A stretch of 64,000 bases of DNA from NCBI RefSeq assembly GCF_026341515.1, contig NZ_JAPEOK010000001.1:5208001-5272000 (forward strand). The letters run 5' to 3'. The notes beneath the pieces were generated by a model. That model had not been told where the DNA came from and did not search any database. It worked only from the letters and a program-made list of their open reading frames with translations. The DNA is from Streptomyces sp. NBC_00878 (GTDB lineage Bacteria; Actinomycetota; Actinomycetes; Streptomycetales; Streptomycetaceae). This document shows, piece by piece, positions 59,816 through 64,000 of this stretch (the stretch's first letter is position 1; each line of letters begins with the position of its first letter). A program made the translations under genes and the position numbers.

Positions 59816-61207
59816 ATGAAGAGCCACAACGTGCGGATCTGGGGTATCCGTCGCCGCGACAGCAAGTCGGCGCCCTTCCAGGTGCGTTGGACCGTGGCGG
59901 GCAAGGTCTGCCAAGAGCCCTTTGCTACCAAGACCCTCGCGGACGCCCGTCGTTCGAAACTCGTCACCGCAGTTGGCGCCGGTGAGGCATTCGACGTCGC
60001 AACGGGGCTCCCCGCCTCGGAGCTGCGGGAGGCGACGTCCCCGACCTGGTACGAACACGCTTGTGCGTACGCGCTTATGAAGTGGCCCAACGCGTCCGCT
60101 AAGCATCGCGCTGGCATCGCCGAGGCTCTGACTGCTCTGACGGTCGCGCTCGTATCCACCTCCCGCGGGGCACCGGATTCAGCCGTCCTGCGCCGCGCTC
60201 TTCAGGGATGGGCGTTCAGGGCCACGCTCGGGGACGACGGGGAGCATCAGGCACTTAAGGATGCCGATCGGGACGTTCCGCGCGAGATCCGTAGTGCCCT
60301 GGACTGGGTGGCCGGCGCCTCGTTGAAGGTGGTCGACGTAGCCGAGTCGGACAACATCCGCCGGGCCCTGACTGCTCTGTCCAAGCGGCTGGACGGGAAG
60401 CGTGCGGCGGACAACACGATGAGGCGTAAGCGCATGGTGTTCAGCAACGCCATGCGGTACGCGGTCGAGCGGGAGGTGCTTCCTGCGAACCCCTTGGGAC
60501 GAATCGACTGGGCGGCGCCGGACACCACGGATGAGGTGGATTTTCAGTACGTGCCGGACCCGCAGCAGACGCGACGGCTGATCGACGCTGTACGGGATGC
60601 CGACGTGCGCGGCCCACATCTGCACGCGTTCTTTGGCTGCCTCTACTACGCCGCGATGCGCCCGTCCGAAGTGGCTTCGCTCATGCGGCGGAACTGCAAG
60701 CTCCCTGCTGAGGGTTGGGGGGAGTTAGTACTCACGCAGAGTCGACCAGAGGTCGGGAAGGGGTGGACCGACGATGGCCGCTCGTTCGACGAACGAGGGT
60801 TGAAGCGGCGGGCGCGTAAGGCCACACGTCCCGTGCCGATCCCGCCCACGCTGGTCGCGATGCTCCGCACTCACTTGGACCGGTTCGGTACGGCGGCGGA
60901 TGGTCGGCTCTTCCGTGCGCCCCGTGGGGGTCGTATCGGGTCCAACGAGTACACCGACCTGTGGCAACAGGCCCGAAAGGCTGCCCTCACACCCGAGGAA
61001 GCTGCCACCCCGCTCGCGGACGTCCCGTACTCGCTCCGGCACGCCGGGGTCTCGCTGTGGATCAAAGCGGGTGTCGATCCGGTGGAAGTCGCGCGGCGTG
61101 CCGGTCACAGTCCGGCGGTCCTGTGGCGGTTTTACGCGAAGATCCTTCGCGGCCAACAGACGGTGTCGAACCAGATGATTGATGCCGCGCTGGCCGATGG
61201 CGCCTGA
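59816..61207 (+). CDS. Site-specific tyrosine integrase of the AICE
   Basis: 463 residues: N-terminal arm-binding part, SAM-like core-binding domain (about 120-215) and catalytic domain. The box I Arg is in 'YYAAMRPSEVASL' (about 282), the box II region reads 'VPYSLRHAGVSLW' (Tyr where many relatives have the first His), then 'AGHSPAVLWRFYAKIL' with the nucleophilic Tyr near 440. It catalyses recombination between the tRNA-Ser site and the element. GAGGTGAT precedes ATG 59816. It ends 153 bases from attR, the standard place. Confidence 0.93.
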   Translation: MKSHNVRIWGIRRRDSKSAPFQVRWTVAGKVCQEPFATKTLADARRSKLVTAVGAGEAFDVATGLPASELREATSPTWYEHACAYALMKWPNASAKHRAGIAEALTALTVALVSTSRGAPDSAVLRRALQGWAFRATLGDDGEHQALKDADRDVPREIRSALDWVAGASLKVVDVAESDNIRRALTALSKRLDGKRAADNTMRRKRMVFSNAMRYAVEREVLPANPLGRIDWAAPDTTDEVDFQYVPDPQQTRRLIDAVRDADVRGPHLHAFFGCLYYAAMRPSEVASLMRRNCKLPAEGWGELVLTQSRPEVGKGWTDDGRSFDERGLKRRARKATRPVPIPPTLVAMLRTHLDRFGTAADGRLFRAPRGGRIGSNEYTDLWQQARKAALTPEEAATPLADVPYSLRHAGVSLWIKAGVDPVEVARRAGHSPAVLWRFYAKILRGQQTVSNQMIDAALADGA

Positions 61208-61302
61208 CCAGGGCTTATGGCACCTGCCTCTTGGCCACAGGTTGGCCGCACGCACTGGTCAAGGGTGGGACAACCCGACTCAGGGTGAGACAGGCTGAAC
61301 AC

Positions 61303-61337
61303 AGAAGGGGTGCCTCTCACTGAGAGGCACCCCTTCT
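61303..61337. terminator. Element-borne terminator for int and tRNA-Ser(TGA)
   Basis: A 17-base perfect inverted repeat (61303-61319 and 61321-61337) around a single central base lies between the integrase and attR. It can stop int transcription and, on the minus strand, tRNA-Ser transcription. Confidence 0.85.
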
Positions 61338-61359
61338 GACCTGCACGCTTCTGACCTGC

Positions 61360-61422
61360 GCGGTGGGTGTGGGATTTGAACCCACGGTCACATCGCTGCG
61401 ACGACGGTTTTCAAGACCGTTC
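61360..61422. repeat. attR, overlapping the intact tRNA-Ser(TGA)
   Basis: 63 bases matching 50063-50125 at 60 positions. Differences from attL at the positions equivalent to 50092 and 50103 swap a C-G for a G-C base pair in the tRNA variable arm. The crossover most likely lies in the 19-base identical block covering the anticodon arm. Confidence 0.93.
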
Positions 61423-61447
61423 CCTTAGGCCGCTCGGGCAACCCACC
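61361..61447 (-). tRNA. tRNA-Ser(TGA), AICE integration site
   Basis: An 87-base minus-strand cloverleaf: acceptor GGTGGGT/ACCCACC, anticodon stem ACGGT/ACCGT with loop CTTGAAA (anticodon TGA), a serine-type variable arm and T-loop TTCAAAT. Its 3' half is within attR, so it was donated by the element on integration. A 10-base inverted repeat (61446-61455 and 61465-61474) just upstream lies between it and the protease gene. Confidence 0.95.
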
Positions 61448-61488
61448 CCGCGCCGCTGAGAGATCGGCGCGGGGACAAGAGTAACGGG

Positions 61489-62985
61489 TCAGCTGTCGCC
61501 CTCGCGCTGGCCCAGGGTGACGTTGGCGGTCTGCTGCTTGCCGTCGCGGGTGTAGGTGAGTTTGACGGTGTCGCCGGGCTGGTGGGTCCAGATCTCGCCG
61601 ATGAGGGTGGGGCCGCTGTCGATCACCCGGTCGTCGAGCTTGGTGATGACGTCGCCGGGCTTGAGGCCGGCCTTCGCCGCGGGGCCGTTCGGCGTGACCG
61701 CGTCGGAGCCGCTCGCACCCTGCTCGGTGATCTTTGCGCCGCCCGTGCCCTCCTCCAGGGCGACCGAGGCGCCGATCACCGGATAGACGGGTTTGCCCGT
61801 CTTGATCAGCTGCTGGGCGACGGCCTTCGCCTGGTTGATCGGGATCGCGAAGCCCAGGCCGATGGAACCGGACTGGCTGGTGCCGCCCATGCCGCCACTG
61901 CTGGACTGGATGGCGGAGTTGATGCCGATGACCGAGCCGTTCGCGTCCAGGAGCGGGCCGCCGGAGTTGCCCGGGTTGATCGAGGCGTCCGTCTGCAGGG
62001 CGCTCATGTACGAGGCCTTGCTCTGGCCACTGCCGTCGCTGGAGGCCACCGGGCGGTTCTTGGCGCTGATGATGCCCGTGGTCACCGTGTTCGACAGACC
62101 GAAGGGCGCGCCGATCGCGATCGTCGAGTCACCGACCGCGACCTTGTCGGAATTGCCGAGGGGCAGCGGCTTGAGGCCGTTCGGCGCGTTCTTGAGCTTG
62201 ATGACCGCGACGTCGTAGCCCTGGGCGTGGCCGACCACCTCGGCCTCGTACTTCTTGCCGTTCGAGAAGGTCGCCGAGAGCTTGCCGCTGTCGACCGCCT
62301 CCGCCACCACGTGGTTGTTGGTGAGGATGTGACCCTGCGTGTCGAAGACGAAGCCGGTGCCCGTACCGCCCTCGCCATTGCTCCCCTCGGCCTCGATGGT
62401 GACCGTGCTCGGCAGCGCCGTGGCGGCCACGCTCGCGACCGTGCCCGGGTCACGCTTGAGGTCGCCGCCGCTCTGGGAGGCGGCAACCGTCGTGGAGGCC
62501 GTGGTGTTGTCGTTCCGGTCGGCCGCCCAGTAGCCGAAGCCACCGCCCACCCCGCCCGCCACCAGTGCGGCCACCAGAATCGCTGCGACCAGACCGCCGC
62601 GTCCGCCGGACTTCGACGTGGGCGCCGGCTGCTGGTACGAGGAACCCCAGGCATCCCCCGAGCCGCCCTCACCCCCGCTCGCGTACGAGGGCGTGGCGGG
62701 TGGAGGAGGCGGCCAGGCACCCGCTTCCGGGGCGGGGCCCGCGCCCGCGGGCGCCCCGGAGGGAACCGGGGGCAACGAGGCCGTCGGCGCGCCTTCTTGG
62801 GGCGTGGCCGCCTCGTGGGAGTAAGCCGACCCCTGGGACTGAGTCGTGCCCTGATAGGGGTCCACGGGGCCCGCTCCCTGTGGCACCCCCTGCTCCGGAG
62901 GCGCGGAAGCAGCGGGAGTGTCCACCGGCACGGGAGGTGCAGACGGGGCCGGGGGTACCTCAGTGCCCTCGTTCTCGGTGCTCAC
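61489..62985 (-). CDS. Membrane-anchored HtrA/DegP-type serine protease with PDZ domain
   Basis: 498 residues: a Pro/Ala/Gln-rich cytoplasmic N-terminus (about 125 residues), one transmembrane helix (about 130-155), a trypsin-like domain with His in 'LTNNHVVAEA', Asp in 'GYDVAVIKL' and Ser in 'NPGNSGGPLLD', and a C-terminal PDZ domain ('AAKAGLKPGDVITKLDDRVI'). It should degrade or process misfolded proteins outside the membrane. GTG 62985 follows GAGAGGAAG. Divergent from the GDPD gene. Confidence 0.95.
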   Translation of the reverse strand: MSTENEGTEVPPAPSAPPVPVDTPAASAPPEQGVPQGAGPVDPYQGTTQSQGSAYSHEAATPQEGAPTASLPPVPSGAPAGAGPAPEAGAWPPPPPATPSYASGGEGGSGDAWGSSYQQPAPTSKSGGRGGLVAAILVAALVAGGVGGGFGYWAADRNDNTTASTTVAASQSGGDLKRDPGTVASVAATALPSTVTIEAEGSNGEGGTGTGFVFDTQGHILTNNHVVAEAVDSGKLSATFSNGKKYEAEVVGHAQGYDVAVIKLKNAPNGLKPLPLGNSDKVAVGDSTIAIGAPFGLSNTVTTGIISAKNRPVASSDGSGQSKASYMSALQTDASINPGNSGGPLLDANGSVIGINSAIQSSSGGMGGTSQSGSIGLGFAIPINQAKAVAQQLIKTGKPVYPVIGASVALEEGTGGAKITEQGASGSDAVTPNGPAAKAGLKPGDVITKLDDRVIDSGPTLIGEIWTHQPGDTVKLTYTRDGKQQTANVTLGQREGDS

Positions 62986-63265
62986 AGCTCTTCCTCTCGG
63001 TCCACGGCTGTTCGTTCAGGTCGCACACGGTCATGTTCGCTCGCGCGTGTTCATGGCTCCACTCGCGTGTGTTCAGGAACCGGCACGATTCCAGCTGTGC
63101 ATGTGCTTTTGTATGCCGTCAGCTTTTCCCACGGGACGTCAGGGCGCCATAAGCGGCACCTGTGACTCCGGGATCTTCATTTATATCGGACAGGTCTGAC
63201 AAAACCATCGAGCGCACGGCGCCACCGCTCTCACGCCTACCCACTGACGATGGCACCATGACGCG

Positions 63266-64000
63266 GTGACCCACGCACGACAGCACCAGATCCAGGTCGT
63301 CGCCCACCGTGGAGCCTCCGAAGAGGCCCCGGAGCACACCCTGGCCGCGTACGAGAAGGCGATCGAGGACGGGGCCGACGCCCTGGAGTGCGATGTACGG
63401 CTGACCGCGGACGGACATCTCGTCTGTGTCCACGACCGCCGCGTCAACCGCACCTCCAACGGCCGCGGCGCCGTCTCCGCCCTGGAACTCGCCGACCTCG
63501 CCGCCCTGGACTTCGGCTCCTGGAAGAACCGCGACGAGGCGCCCGACTGGGAGCAGCAACGGCCCCCGTCCTGGGAGCAGCAGTCCGTCCTCACCCTGGA
63601 AAGACTGCTCGAACTCGTCGCCGACGCCGACCGCCCCGTACGGCTCGCCATCGAGACGAAGCACCCCACGCGCTGGGCGGGCCAGGTCGAGGAGCGCCTG
63701 CTGGTCCTCCTGAAGCGTTTCGGCCTGGACGCCCCGCCCTCGGCCGCCGAGTCCCCCGTACGCGTCATGAGTTTCTCGGCGCGCTCGCTGCACCACGTCC
63801 GGGCGGCGTCCCCGACGCTGCCGACGGTCTATCTGCTGCAGTTCGTCTCGCCCCGGCTGCGCGACGGACGGCTGCCCGCCGGTGTCCGGATCGCGGGCCC
63901 CTCGATGCGCATCGTGCGCAATCACCCCGCGTACATCGAGCGTCTGAAGCGGGCTGGGCATCAGGTTCACGTATGGACGGTGAACGAGCCCGAGGACGTC
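63266..64000 (+). CDS. Glycerophosphodiester phosphodiesterase, 5' part
   Basis: 245 residues are visible and the gene runs off the window. Catalytic-site residues: 'VVAHRGASEEAPEHTLAAY' (His-Arg, Glu), 'DALECDVRLTADGHLVCVHD' (Glu, Asp, second His) and 'LAIETKHP' (Glu, Lys). It hydrolyses glycerophosphodiesters to glycerol-3-phosphate and an alcohol in phospholipid turnover. The start is GTG 63266; an ATG at 63258 meets a stop at once. No signal peptide, so probably cytoplasmic. Confidence 0.92.
   Translation, partial: MTHARQHQIQVVAHRGASEEAPEHTLAAYEKAIEDGADALECDVRLTADGHLVCVHDRRVNRTSNGRGAVSALELADLAALDFGSWKNRDEAPDWEQQRPPSWEQQSVLTLERLLELVADADRPVRLAIETKHPTRWAGQVEERLLVLLKRFGLDAPPSAAESPVRVMSFSARSLHHVRAASPTLPTVYLLQFVSPRLRDGRLPAGVRIAGPSMRIVRNHPAYIERLKRAGHQVHVWTVNEPEDV

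Larger units (their letters stand above)
50063..61422. mobile_element. AICE (actinomycete integrative and conjugative element) in tRNA-Ser(TGA)
   Basis: About 11.4 kb between the att repeats. It contains the complete AICE set: tyrosine integrase next to the intact tRNA, small excisionase-like HTH gene, replication module (prim-pol plus P4-type helicase, overlapping genes), FtsK/TraB-like translocase, SpdB-like membrane protein, orphan C5 methyltransferase, and cargo at the left end. Gene order and tRNA target are typical of the pSAM2-like class with a prim-pol replication protein. All modules read as intact frames, so the element may still be mobile. Confidence 0.93.

Noticed and set aside
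50063..61422. Prophage
   Set aside because: No capsid, tail, terminase or lysis genes; the gene set is that of an AICE.
1..64000. CRISPR array or secondary-metabolite cluster
   Set aside because: No regularly spaced repeats with unique spacers, and no PKS, NRPS, terpene or RiPP core genes were seen.

Overview
The window is chromosomal DNA from a high-GC actinomycete, almost certainly a Streptomyces. The supporting features are strong third-position G/C, GTG/TTG starts, GGAGG-type ribosome sites, a SigF/SigN-type sigma pair, a subtilisin-inhibitor (SSI) gene, GGGGCGCGGGG intergenic repeats and a parS site. From memory, the order HerA-like ATPase - LytR_C protein - upp - tadA - tRNA-Ser - sigF - sigN - two-component system - SSI - CoA ligase matches the core region of S. 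coelicolor around SCO4045 down to SCO3976. That comparison is recall, not a search.

Region by region. At 1-5.7 kb lie a partial HdeD protein, an SRPBCC protein, a divergent aldo/keto reductase-LysR pair, two small hypothetical genes and a HerA-like ATPase. At 5.7-12.6 kb is conserved housekeeping DNA (ParB-fold/VapB-like protein, LytR_C, upp, tadA pair, tRNA-Ser(CGA), Dabb protein) ending in two adjacent SigB/F-type sigma factors. At 12.7-21 kb are a lipoprotein-like gene, a 241-bp nested inverted repeat, a MarR-controlled MFS exporter with an unusual carboxypeptidase-regulatory tail, an F420-type oxidoreductase and a TetR/MFS pair. At 21-27.5 kb a minus-strand operon encodes response regulator, sensor kinase, GT2-GtrA transferase and GT39 transferase. 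At 27.5-34.4 kb are miscellaneous enzymes and regulators, a low-GC hypothetical pair, tRNA-Arg(ACG) and tRNA-Ser(GCT). At 34.7-42.6 kb are SSI, a 1543-residue degenerate PAS/kinase/receiver protein, a parS palindrome, an acyl-CoA ligase and an ECF sigma factor. At 43-48 kb a translationally coupled five-gene operon resembles the mycobacterial igr (chsE-chsH-ltp2) steroid side-chain operon, but without cyp125.

From 50.06 to 61.42 kb a complete actinomycete integrative and conjugative element (AICE) sits in tRNA-Ser(TGA). It is bounded by 63-bp att repeats and carries integrase, excisionase, prim-pol plus P4-type helicase (replication), an FtsK/TraB-type DNA translocase and SpdB-like protein (transfer), an orphan C5 methyltransferase, a perfectly symmetric 154-bp origin-like dyad and a clt-like repeat cluster. 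Its left end holds a lower-GC two-gene cassette: a DUF4365 PD-(D/E)xK-like protein and an unrecognised 409-residue protein. This is the best candidate here for an undescribed, possibly defensive, system. The chromosome resumes with an HtrA protease and a partial glycerophosphodiester phosphodiesterase.

All functional calls come from reading the translated sequence; no database search was run.
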